Below, piece after piece: positions 29,953 through 39,525 of a stretch of DNA of 64,000 bases. This DNA is from Pythium myriotylum. Lineage: Eukaryota > Oomycota > Peronosporomycetes > Pythiales > Pythiaceae. A program made the position numbers and the translations under genes. The stretch is taken from assembly GCA_023091665.1 (NCBI GenBank), contig JALJCQ010000012.1:3348001-3412000 (forward strand), written 5' to 3'. Numbering within the stretch: the stretch's first letter is position 1; every line of letters begins with the position of its first letter. Under the pieces are notes generated by a model, which saw only the letters and a program-made list of their open reading frames with translations, did no database searches and had not been told where the DNA came from.

Positions 29953-31527
29953 TCACATAGTGACCTGGCCTGGCTTACTGGTTCGGGCGTAGTGTGCAAT
30001 AAGTTCTTTTGGGATTTCACCCTTCCAATCGTGCGTGCGGTGTGGTACATCGCACGACTCGATCCCGCCGGGACACTTGAGACCAGCATAGAAGCGGAGG
30101 CACGGTTCGACGCCATTGGCCTTCGGGATTAACTTGCGAAGGTGTTCGGGAAGTCCACGAGAGCCAAGGGAGGAACGAGATGCAGAACCCTTTTGATTCG
30201 AAGCTGGATGACGGGAACGATGATGTTGAGACGGGGGTCCTGGTGGTAGAGGAACCGCTGACGCGGTGGAAAGCATTTCATCCAGGAGTGCTTGAGTAAA
30301 CTCGGGGCCTCGAGCGTCAATCAAACCCACTGCACTATGGAACGACGACCACCAATCCGTCTCATCACGCTCCAGCGCATTAAATGCGCGACCTAAGTAG
30401 CGATCGACGAAACTGGTGGTGAGTTGAACGCGACGATTCATAGGATCACCCGTCGCCGCTTGACTGACGAAGCCAATTAGCTTCGATGTAAGTAGTTGCA
30501 CATGCGGGAACCAGTGTTGAGTGGCAAATTCGTGTAAGTAGACCACAGCTGAGAGCAAATCTGCGTGCGAGGCCGCGGGAGATGCAGCTGGTAGTCGTTC
30601 GGTCGAGCGAAAGTTGAGCATGTTGGCGCTCGAGGACCAACTTGGATTGACTTCCTTGATTGATAAGCCTCGAAAGTGAAGGATACTGAGACCGCGGGAC
30701 CCTAATGAGCCGGTGTACATAGCTCGCACGAACTCGGCCGAGACACGGAAATACACCCCACACAAATCGCGCAAAGTAGATGCAAAAACAGAAGGGAAAG
30801 TAAACTTACCAGGGAACGCGGTGAGCACTGGGTATAATCGATGAGCAAGCAAAACTTCGCCGGGATGTGGGTTGAGACCATCCTTGACCTTGTACGATTG
30901 AGTTGGAAACGAAGATGTAGTCAAGTTGGCCAGGGTAGGCGGCACGTCGGTAGCATGAAGTGCGAGCCCTGATGATGCGGGTGCCGCGGTGGCAATAGGC
31001 ACCGTTAGAGGTAAAGAGTCTCGTTTGAGGGTACGGGCGCCCGGCGAAACAGATAACAGACGCGTTAACTCCGCAACTTGTGCTTTGAGGGTCGCAACTT
31101 CGGCCGAGAGGGGGCTAGGCGAGGCCGTTTAAACAGGTTGAGGCACCGAAAGACCATCATCAGTAGGACTGGCACGATCGGAGATGGCCGCATCGTCGGA
31201 CTGCGTTCTCGCACCGTGAAAATTATTGACAAAACCTTCGATATTGAATGGAAGCGTGGGGTCGTTGGTGACTGTGCGAGTGGTAGACCTTCGCTTCTTG
31301 GCACCTCTAGTGGACGCAGAACCCGACCGTTTGGTCGACTGGCGTGCCGGCCGCGAGCGCTGGGCCTGCTGTCCTACTTCGATATGGGCATGTGAGGTCG
31401 GTGAACCCGGTGGCACTATTTCGTCTGCGGCCGCTACAGTTGGAACACGGGCAATCGATGCTGCCGCCCGTTGGGCCGCGAGACTGACACGCTGGGAGCG
31501 GCGGAGCTGGGTCGACTGAGAATGCAT
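29953..31527 (-). pseudogene. DIRS gag-like ORF with one in-frame stop
   Basis: From the ATG at 31527 the frame codes for a basic, Ser/Arg-rich N-terminus (RSQRVSLAAQRAAASIARV; STKRSGSASTRGAKKRRS), meets TAA at 31129-31131, and then continues in exactly the same frame to 29953. The second part has a coiled stretch (LSAEVATLKAQVAELTRLL), a conserved body and a Cys/His cluster CLRFYAGLKCPGGIESCDVPHRTH like a CCCH finger. One base change would restore it, so this is a recent nonsense mutation or a readthrough stop. Confidence 0.75.
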
Positions 31528-31699
31528 GGTTCTTTTCTTTTCTTGGACTTTTCTTTTCTTGGACTGGTTGGCACCGGGAGAATTCGAGACTGAGCCTACT
31601 GGACCACCACCTCGTAAGCATTTCGGGGACCATGTTGAAGTACGGAAACTGCGTCTCTGCCGCAAAATCCAGTGACACTCCTCCAGCTGTAAACCACCA

Positions 31700-32148
31700 A
31701 ATCTGCTCCCTCGTCCCGGCCTTCTTCGCGGCCTCAACTTCGTCGACAAACTCCCACAGTCGAATGGCTGCATCGTAGAGCTTCACAGCACACGAGACCC
31801 CTTTCGTATTGCCCTTGGCAACAGTCGAGAGCTCGCCCATGAAGCCGCCAGTAGCCAGCTTCACAGCGGTCGTCGCCACAGCACTCACCTTGCACAGGAC
31901 TTCCAGGGTGCAGTCCTTGTTCTGCGGAAGGCACTCCATTCCGCACTGGACAGGGTACTCGATTAGACACTGCGCCCAGCACACGAGCAAGTCGTCGAAG
32001 ACGTAGCCAGGCGGACACTGCTTGTTCGAAGCAAACGTCGTGCGGCGGTAGCAAAGTTTATCCTTCGGCTTGGCTTTGAAGTTGGAAACCCACGTCGCCG
32101 AGGCAGACAGTGTCGGAGCCGGTCTCGGCGTCGGCCCAGCGGCGGTCT

Positions 32149-32188
<40 letters not shown>

Positions 32189-32500
32189 TAAAGCACCGCC
32201 GGTGGGCTTGGCTGGGCTCGCTGCAGTACTAACCGCGGGCTTGACTGGGGACGCTGCCGTGCTAACCACGGGCTTGGCCGGGGTCGCCACAGCCCCGGTG
32301 GTGGGCTTGACTGGAGTCGCCGCCGCTCCAGCCGTGGACTTTGCGGCACCCGTGACGGGCTTGGTAGTTGGGGCGGTGGTCGCAGCTCTCGATTCACCAA
32401 TATAATCGGGGGGATGAACGGGAGCATTTTGGGCGTCGACCGAAGTGGAGGCGGCGACGCAGGCTGCAGCGAACACTGCAAGTGACCAGAACTTGGCCAT
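31700..32500 (-). pseudogene. N-terminal part of the DIRS-split secreted-protein gene
   Basis: Starts with a signal peptide (MAKFWSLAVFAAACVAASTSVDAQ), then an Ala/Thr/Pro/Lys-rich stretch with ATPVKPTTGAVATPAKP-type repeats and a 12-Ala run coded by a GCA microsatellite (about 32150-32183). The Cys-rich block follows (CYRRTTFASNKQCPPGYVF ... PVQCGMECLPQNKDC), then the start of the helical domain as far as AGTREQI. After that the frame runs into element sequence and ends at 31307. The rest of the gene is at 25262-26401. As it stands it could make only a truncated secreted product with a DIRS-derived tail. Confidence 0.88.
32150..32183. repeat. (GCA)n coding microsatellite
   Basis: About 11 GCA units that code for most of a poly-Ala run in the split secreted-protein gene. 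Confidence 0.9.
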
Positions 32501-32534
32501 GGCGCGCAGGTAGGTGGGTGGTCAGTGGAAGGGA

Positions 32535-32550
32535 GGAAATAGAACAATGA
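32535..32550 (-). promoter_or_regulatory. Probable Inr+FPR core promoter
   Basis: On the minus strand TCATTGTTCTATTTCC, 34 bases before the ATG at 32500. It is at the same place and of the same form as the promoters of the two intact paralogues at 57645 and 61818. Confidence 0.6.
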
Positions 32551-34518
32551 GAGGTAGCAGAGCCCGGTTCGAGTCCGTCGCCAAGAGTCAAGGAGACCCG
32601 GAGAAGTCGCTAAGAAAGGTCAACTCGCAGTGGTGCGTCCGCCGCATTCGTGGCTTGTCCGATAGATATGGGTGATTTCGTTGATGGTGTGGTCGTGGTG
32701 GTGCGAGCACACTGATGGTGAGTAAGGATTCGTCGGGAGTGTGATCAGTCGACACGACGCGTTTCCCAGGCATCTGGAAACTGCGAAGCGAACTAGATAC
32801 AACCTCTTTCAATGTCATTGTGTTCAATTTTCTATTGGACCTTTTTAAAGATCCGATATTGGTGACGATGTATATTCGTATCACACCCGCTGATGGGAGA
32901 GAGACTCAATATTTTAGAATTGCAACTCTCAATATAATCATTCGTTGATGACTTGAAATTAATCTCAGAGTTTAAGGTGAGCATCTTGGATTCCACTATT
33001 ATGGGTCCTGGCTGAACCTAACGGTACTTAAGTGGCGAAACCGTGCCATTCATGATACCTCGCAGGCACTATACCAAAGCTACGCTCCATAGTGCCCGAG
33101 CAATGCTGGGAATACTTCCAATGTGTGGAAGTATGAGAGCTTGTTCAATTTGAAGATGGTACACCATGACAAACTGCATAGAGACCGCCGTGATAAACTC
33201 TGTTCTTCACGAACAGCCGTACTGGTGGGTGCTCGCTCGAATGGATAACACCAGACTATCTATTATAGTGCAATAGTGTATTCATTCAGCCACGCTGATG
33301 ACTGAGAATCTGAAGATTGTGCGGCCTTGACAACTAGAGGAGAGACAATTGTTTAGTCTCAACAAATCATTCGTCTAGCTGAATGCGGACGCAATGGTCT
33401 CCATAGATTAAAATCTATGGAGACCCAGACTGGAAACCAGTAGAGCAAACATACAGTGCGGGCTGTCCGAATCTCGAGTAACTGGAACTCAAAATGGATC
33501 AGCCAACGACGAGCTGCCTCAGCAGAAGAAGATTTGGTAGCCATGTCTTTATAGCGAGGCATTTCACAGTGACATGGGCTCATTCTCGCCTTCGAAGAGC
33601 TTTCACTGTGGCGCCTCGCGTTGCTCGGCACGGGATCTCTCAGCGACTGCACGCTGCTGCAATCCAAGTGTTACACTGTGAGCATGGTTAGTCAAGCACT
33701 TCCTCGCGTATATTTATGTTAACCGAACATTCTTATACGTCTGCTCCATAGACCAAGAGCGAAATCCATTGGCAACAAACGAGGGAGGTATCGTTACCAG
33801 TGCAATCAGTCGTCTTGTCTCTAGAATTGTTGGTTGTCTTGGTGTGAACTTCTTAAAGTATTCTTTCGTGATCGGCTCAGTCAGAAGTACCTGGTGGAGC
33901 TCCAGTTTTGTGACTATAATCCCATCATGGCAGGTTTGACCTTGTAACTTCTCTGTCGTACAAAGTGGACTGTCATTGTTCAGATGTGTGTGTGGTGCGA
34001 CGAACTGTGTGCCCACGGTAGCGAGCTAACACATCACAATTATTCCTTAATCCATCCGTAACTATTTGTGTTTGTTCCTGTGAATTGCTCGCTTCATTAC
34101 TTACCCTTCCTACCACTCGAGTGTCCTCACATCTGCTTTGACCAATCGCTCTTGCCTTCTCTGACTTACTCTGTTGATCGCTCTGGCCGTGCGTCTCCTT
34201 CTTCTCTCCTTCTTTTCACTCTTGCTCTCTTGTTCGCATGCACTTCATATCTCCTTGTTGACCCGACTTCTATATGTCACAAAATCGACCCAATCGTTTG
34301 ATATTGACACGTCTGACGTTAATGGAGTAAAAGTGTCGTCATCAGTCACTATTAGACTGCGTTAAAATATGGTCACTATGACGAGGTCCGTCTTTTGGTT
34401 TTCCCCTGGCTCTCATCTCCGCTGAGAGAATTGACACCCTTTTCTATGGCAATCACAACGAGAAGTTAGGCTGTTTGCAGTGCTCCTTCGCCAAACTCGA
34501 TGATTCTGATGATTGCAT
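32551..34518. other. Gene-free region with short hairpins
   Basis: About 2 kb without a supportable gene. Two clear palindromes: ATACTTCCA/TGGAAGTAT at 33112-33134 and a 14-bp perfect stem with a 2-base loop at 33396-33425. A pyrimidine-rich tract lies near 34130-34250. Confidence 0.5.
33396..33425. repeat. Perfect 14-bp hairpin
   Basis: GGTCTCCATAGATT, two-base loop AA, then its exact reverse complement. Confidence 0.85.
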
Positions 34519-36187
34519 TTATCCGTGAATTTTTATCCACCGTACGATGTTCACATGACCAGCCTTCTGCGCCGTGTTAACCAGAAACACGCAGAAATCG
34601 TCTGCTTGTGGGAAGCAGGATAGTAAATACTTCACGACGGCAAGGTGGCCTTGTTGTGCGGCTGCCTCTAAGGCCCCAGCAATATCATTGTCGTGAGTGT
34701 GAGCAACCAGGTACTTGACGATACCTAAGTGGCCATTTGCAGAGGCTTCACGAATCGTAGACGCGTCAAAGTTGAAAAGCATGCTGTGGAGCCATTTGAC
34801 GACCTCGAGGTGCCCATCAGCGGCTGCTTGGTTCATTGCTTCTTCCAAATTCAACAGAAGAACTCCAGGTTCCCCGGCATCCCTTCCAGTGTGTGTGTCT
34901 CGGTCCACGAGAGGATCGGTCTCCGCGAGTATGTACCGAGCTGCTAGCCACTGAGCGACTTCGAGATGGCCGTTTAAGGCAGCACCGTGGATGGCACCCT
35001 GAGTAACGAATCCATAGCCGTTATCGACGAGAAATTCCACGCAGTCAAGGTGGCCACGCTCAGCCGCCGTTTGGACAGATTCACTGGCCTGTTGCGGTTG
35101 GAGCGTCTGTTCGAACGTTGTCGTGTACCAAGTGATGAACTCGATGTGGCCATGCTCGGCCGCCCTGTGCACGACAGCCGTAGAGATATCGAGCAAGTCG
35201 TGCTTCAAGGCCCACTGCGCCCCCTTGATACTTCCCCCTTCAGCAGTACTCGCATGGAAGCGCAGCGACCACTTCCAATCTTCTGGGAAATGTTCGACAA
35301 TGTAGTCCAGAACATGAACGTGGCCCGCGGTAAGCGCCCTCCAGCCGGACCAATAGATGGTGAGAAGATCTCGTTCGCGTAGCCATTCTAGAAGAACGAG
35401 GTCACCCTCGGCGAATCCCCGCTGTAAAGCTTCATCCACGTTGATAAATGGGTTTTGCGATTCAAACCCTCGCTTGGCGGCTTGCTCCTTCGACACCTGA
35501 AGCATCCATTCAGCAGTATCTTAGTGGCTGTTCACCAGCGCTGCACTGAATGCCTCTGGTGACCACATCCCTCCCGAATCTTCCCTGCAACTGACCGAGC
35601 TTGGCCGCACGATTCATCGCTCGACGCACGGCCGTATCTTTCCGCCTGACCTCTGGTACTTTGAGGAGCCACCGGATCACCTCAATATTTCCTGTATGAG
35701 TAGCACGAGCTATCGTGTGGCTGTTCACACGGCTTCCACCAAAGTTCCGAACGTAGATCCAGTCGAGCAACCCGATGTCTTCCTTCCATACAGCCACGTC
35801 CAGGGCATTTCCGGCTTTGATGTGTGGTATACGATCATGAAGCATTTCGAGCATCGCCCAGTCGTTCGCACCCACCGTGTAGTTGGCTACACTGGTCCAA
35901 ACTCGCATGCTGACATTCGCTTTAATTGCGTGCTCAAGAAAGTCAGCGCCGCCTCCCTTGAGCGCTTCAAACATCGCAGCGCCTGTGAACTCATCGAGGC
36001 CTGCGCCCTGGAGAGTCGCAGCTTCGGACCAAAGTGAGATGAGCCGGCCGCCACCTACACGAAGCACCTCAGCAGGTCCAAGTTCCACAAGTGGCAACAG
36101 GAAGTCTTGGACAGCGAGAAGGAGCTCTTCGTGACCGAGAAGCGCATCGTCACACGTGAGATGCACGCAGGTGAGGAACCGAGTCAT
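34519..36187 (-). pseudogene. Ankyrin-repeat protein gene, broken
   Basis: Two frames together make one ankyrin-type protein. The 5' frame (ATG at 36187) has helices such as ARATHTGNIEVIRWLLKV and fails near AAKLGQLQ (about 35585). The 3' frame resumes with PEAFSAALVNSH, then a TAA where the family usually has Tyr (35519-35521), then DTAEWMLQVSKEQAAKRG and about eight further repeats (AAERGHLDCVEFLVDNG, AAADGHLEVVKWLHSM, AAQQGHLAVVKYLLS). So one frameshift plus one nonsense codon separate the halves. The repeats resemble the long oomycete ankyrin family with 30-34-residue units. The 3' half could still be expressed from an internal Met. Confidence 0.78.
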
Positions 36188-36536
36188 TTGCTTCCTTCAA
36201 AGCTGATCAACCAATGACAGGACCATGCAGTGGCTTCGAATACTGCTTCCACATTGGCGAGGCTCCGCGCCCTTGGGTTCACTTTGCAAAAACCATCACT
36301 CACATGAAGAAACTTACAGTCAACCGCTTCAATCATCACGTGTCACCGCATCGATCGCGTCTGGGATATTGTGCTCTGCTCGCGAATGGAAGAATTCCTT
36401 GCAGGTCACCAGGGGGTCACAGTGAGGCTGGTCAAACGACTTTTCCCATACAAAAAAGCCAACTGTGACCCAAAATCCATGAACTCGTTTAACCAGTTAG
36501 TACATTGCAGTAGCTTGGAGCGAGAGGCCATGCGAA

Positions 36537-36557
36537 GGGGGGGGGGGGGGGGGGGGG
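36537..36557. repeat. G21 homopolymer
   Basis: Twenty-one consecutive G on the + strand, directly next to the ankyrin relic. Possible sequencing-length uncertainty. Confidence 0.9.
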
Positions 36558-36645
36558 TCTCCTAGGCCATGGAGCCATCGCAAAATCCGCGCATGACCGC
36601 CCTTTGCAGCTTCAAGGGGCCTCGTCGAGGTAACGTGCGGGGAAT
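36558..36645 (-). pseudogene. Single ankyrin-repeat relic
   Basis: Minus strand reads RPLEAAKGGHARILRWLHGLG, one ankyrin-type helix pair like those in the gene at 34519-36187. The frame ends in a poly-Pro artefact of the G tract. A leftover of the same or a related gene. Confidence 0.45.
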
Positions 36646-37399
36646 TATTCCCTGCACTAGCGTTAGGAGGTCGCTCAGTAATGATTACAGAGCAACCTCC
36701 TAACACTCGACGTCTGTCTCGGCTTGCGCGGAAAGATGACTCTTCGCATCTCGCGAACTGCACCACTTTACCCACGTCCATTTCGTCGTGAGAGTCGAAA
36801 TTCTGGTCAGCAAGAGAATGTAGAAGCCACCAATCAGTGCGTGACGCCAGCACCGTCACATTGAAGACAGTTATTTCGCTCGCTACGTGCGTTAGGGAGC
36901 TCGGGCAACATGACCATAAAATATGCAATAACGTGCTGGCTCAAGGCAAGACAGGAAAATCCTAAACTGAACTTCTATGGCTACAACTCAGATCAGTGCA
37001 GATTCGCGCCCATTTTTGTCTGTGCCCTCTGGACAGGCGGATCCCTTGAGCCGGCTGCCGTCTGCCGATTGAAGCAGTCACACAACATTGGATTTGCAAG
37101 GTACTATTGTCAGATGTGAGCGCGTCGAATGAAGCGCCCAGGATTTATTCCGGCTCGTCTCAATCTGGACCGAGCTGCGAGTTTCACGGCGCAAATCCCT
37201 CGTGTCATCTTAGTTGGATGGTATACTGCACTACGAGCAAATTCTCCGACTTCCTCCTGTCAGCGATGGAAGCTAAGAAGAGTGTTGAACAATGCTACAT
37301 GGCGGAAGCATCAAGTCCGTACGAGGATACTCGATAGTCAATATTGATTTCCAATAACAGTGGCTCTCGTTCACCAGATCCTATTGTGCGATGTGATTC
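36646..37399. other. Intergenic, nothing recognised
   Basis: No supportable gene between the ankyrin relic and the peroxidase stop codon. Confidence 0.45.
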
Positions 37400-38149
37400 T
37401 TACACAGGCACAGCCTTGATGTTGGCGATCGTAGTGGTTACGTTGTCGAAAGTGATCGGCTCCTTCGGCTTGGTGAAGCCCGTGGGGAACATTTCGAGGA
37501 CGAGGAACGAGTAGATGTTGGCGTACGTGATCTTCTCGGCGTTCTTGCCTCCGAGCCCACGCAGCAGCAGGCCGGACTCGGCGTTCGCGATGAACTGCTG
37601 CTGGTCACCGTAGTCGCACTTGGGGTTCTTAGCGACGCACTCGAGGCGACGGGACTCGCGGATCTTGGCCACGTCCTTGAGCGAGACCTGGCCGTCCAGT
37701 AGACCGTACCCCAGGATGTCGAGCAGATACAGATTGTCTGCAACCGACTGGTCGCCACCGAAGTACGAGTCGCGGCGCGTGAGCGAGACGTCATGCTCGA
37801 TCAGGTTGTGCTTGGCGAGCGTCGCGAGCGTGAACTCGGGCTCCTGGGGGCCAAGGCTGATCATGATATCGGCGAGTCCGTTATCGATGTTAAAGTACTC
37901 CATGACGGCAGCCTTCAGCAGCGCCGGCGTGATTTTCTTGCCATCGCGAGGGATGAAGCCGTGGTTGGCCATCGAGTTCAGCGCGGGACACGGTGAGCGA
38001 ACGTAGAGCGTCGTGGCGCCTTCACGACCAGAGACCTCGGATCCGGACGGGCGGTAGTACACGCCCTTGGGGAGGTTGACGACTGAGGCGGCGTCGGTAG
38101 AGGCTAGCGAGGCGAGCACGGCGGCAGCGAGAGCGAGGAGGCGGACCAT
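37400..38149 (-). CDS. Secreted heme-thiolate peroxidase (short peroxygenase/chloroperoxidase family)
   Basis: Product of 249 residues with a signal peptide (MVRLLALAAAVLASLASTDA). The heme-thiolate signature PCP (residues 53-55, Cys54 as axial heme ligand) is followed by ALNSMANHGFIPRDGKKIT, the usual start of this fold. The EHD motif (118-120) with SLTRRDSYFGGD gives the metal site and part of the catalytic acid arrangement. The length fits the short type (about 250-260 residues). Members use H2O2 to halogenate or oxygenate organic substrates outside the cell. In oomycetes they may act on plant or host metabolites, which is inference. Single exon, with a textbook core promoter upstream. No close paralogue in the window. 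Confidence 0.93.
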   Translation of the reverse strand: MVRLLALAAAVLASLASTDAASVVNLPKGVYYRPSGSEVSGREGATTLYVRSPCPALNSMANHGFIPRDGKKITPALLKAAVMEYFNIDNGLADIMISLGPQEPEFTLATLAKHNLIEHDVSLTRRDSYFGGDQSVADNLYLLDILGYGLLDGQVSLKDVAKIRESRRLECVAKNPKCDYGDQQQFIANAESGLLLRGLGGKNAEKITYANIYSFLVLEMFPTGFTKPKEPITFDNVTTTIANIKAVPV

Positions 38150-38194
38150 GGCGATAAATCGAGGTGAAGAGGAGGTCTTGGCTCGAGCTCAAGA

Positions 38195-38211
38195 AGGCAA
38201 AATGCGGAATG
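38195..38211 (-). promoter_or_regulatory. Oomycete Inr+FPR core promoter
   Basis: Minus strand TCATTCCGCATTTTGCC, 45 bases before the ATG at 38149. Matches the consensus at every defined position. Confidence 0.8.
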
Positions 38212-38926
38212 AGGCTTTTGGATTTTCGCGGGGAGTGACTGTATCCCCAGCATCTGGAGATCTTGGCTTGCACACCAGCAGGTGTCGTGACTGCTGTCGT
38301 CACAACGTGAGGCGACGACACCAACAGGAAGGAGTTTGTGGAGACCACCGGACTGAGTGAAGTGGTGGCGACTGATGGCGGGAAGACAGGAACCATCGTC
38401 AGCGAGAGTGCCACCGTCAGGGGAGTCTCAGCGTCAACTTTTGTAGCGGACAGGAAGCACAAGAGACTGGGCGTCCGTTTGTTTCCCCTCTGAGCGACGT
38501 GTGATATGTATTTTCACGCGGATGGTGTAAGCCACCAGAAATGAAGTCATCGTGACACTCTGCTCGGACTCGTCCCACGCTTGGCCGCCCAACCAGGCCA
38601 GCGGAAAGGCGCGGCGATCAAGATGCAGTACCACACACGAACGTCCAAATCTCATGAAGGCACAAAATGAGTGTTTAATGAACCGAAGAGTGTTTTCACT
38701 CACGAGAAGACAGCAAGCCAACAGGTGCTCGTGCGAAGAGTGCCCGCCATCAACCGTCTCCGTTAGCTGCACCCCACCAGAAACGAATCGAATGATCTGC
38801 CTTATTGTGCCGTCTGGTGATTAGAGAGTCTGTCGCATGCTGCCACGACTCGGCAACACACTGGCCCTGCAGGACGGGCTACATTTATCAGTTCATGCGT
38901 CTCCCGTTTCAAATCGTTTTGCGGCA

Positions 38927-38978
38927 CGGAGAACGTTGGTATCAGGGGCGAATTATGACCTGACATCAACGTTCTCCG
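38927..38978. repeat. Hairpin 1 of cluster
   Basis: CGGAGAACGTTG (38927-38938) and its exact reverse complement (38967-38978). The stem extends imperfectly inward (TATCAGG/CCTGACAT). Confidence 0.85.
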
Positions 38979-38991
38979 CGCAAGCGGTGTA

Positions 38992-39014
38992 CTGTGGTCT
39001 GGACCAGACCACAG
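38992..39014. repeat. Hairpin 2 of cluster
   Basis: CTGTGGTCTGG, one central A, CCAGACCACAG: an 11-bp perfect stem with almost no loop. It touches hairpin 3. Confidence 0.88.
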
Positions 39015-39094
39015 GGCCTGTCTGCGGCACCGAGCAAAGGAGACGCTACCAGAGTCTGGTGGCGTCTCCTTTGCTCGGTGCCGCAGACAGGCCC
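39014..39094. repeat. Hairpin 3 of cluster, 33-bp perfect stem
   Basis: The arm 39014-39046 and the arm 39062-39094 are perfect reverse complements over 33 bases (outer end GGGCCTGTCTGCGG, inner end GGAGACGC). After one mismatch the stem goes on with ACCAGA/TCTGGT, leaving a one-base loop at 39054. There is no coding content. Candidates are a foldback or MITE-like unit, a cruciform site or a small-RNA hairpin precursor. Confidence 0.93.
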
Positions 39095-39525
39095 TTGGGG
39101 GGTCAGCAATTGAGCTACAGATGGTCTGATATGCAACTCTCGACAAAGGATTAGTAATACCATGTACCGACGGGCGCATCTCACAACTGAGTCAGATCCT
39201 CGAAGTTCCGGTTCCACTCCATGGTGCTGATTGTGGTAGGCAAAAGATTCTGGTCAACAATATCACCACCAATCGAACTCGTCAATCTTCGATGATGCAA
39301 GCAGTGAGTTGACGCGACACGGGCATTTATGCCACTGACGCACGCTTCCACTGTAGTACTTCCACTACATTCTTACACAGTCGAAGTATCACGTGATTCT
39401 CTCGGCCAGGGACTGGTTACCCGGACTCGATTTCTCATCTCCTGAGAACACGCACGTTACAGGGGAGCTCACCATCTAGTGTACTGTTTTCAACCCATCG
39501 CGCGCATTCATTTGTGGGTGGCTAG

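Larger units (their letters stand above)
26402..31699 (-). mobile_element. DIRS-like tyrosine-recombinase retroelement (~5.3 kb) inserted in a gene
   Basis: Three components on the minus strand in the order gag-like (29953-31527), RT/RNase H (27522-29582) and tyrosine recombinase (26553-27648, overlapping the RT frame). This composition is the hallmark of DIRS elements. There is no integrase or aspartic protease and no LTR pair. The boundaries come from the host gene: continuity resumes exactly at AAT on both sides, without a longer target duplication, as expected for recombinase-based insertion. Near the ends on the minus strand, CAGTCTCG followed by TGCCAAC occurs at both termini (about 31600 and 26550), possibly the element's short terminal repeats. 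The left end has a small palindrome (TTTCCGTCCACGGAAA). Confidence 0.88.
38212..39525. other. Gene-free region holding a hairpin cluster
   Basis: No gene supported. The three hairpins at 38927-39094 are listed separately. Confidence 0.5.

Noticed and set aside
31307..31699. Genuine C-terminus of the secreted protein at 31700-32500
   Set aside because: This part of the frame is element sequence; the paralogues continue with the piece found at 25262-26401.
39014..39094. tRNA or structured non-coding RNA gene
   Set aside because: A single long perfect stem without cloverleaf or known RNA consensus. Left as a hairpin element.
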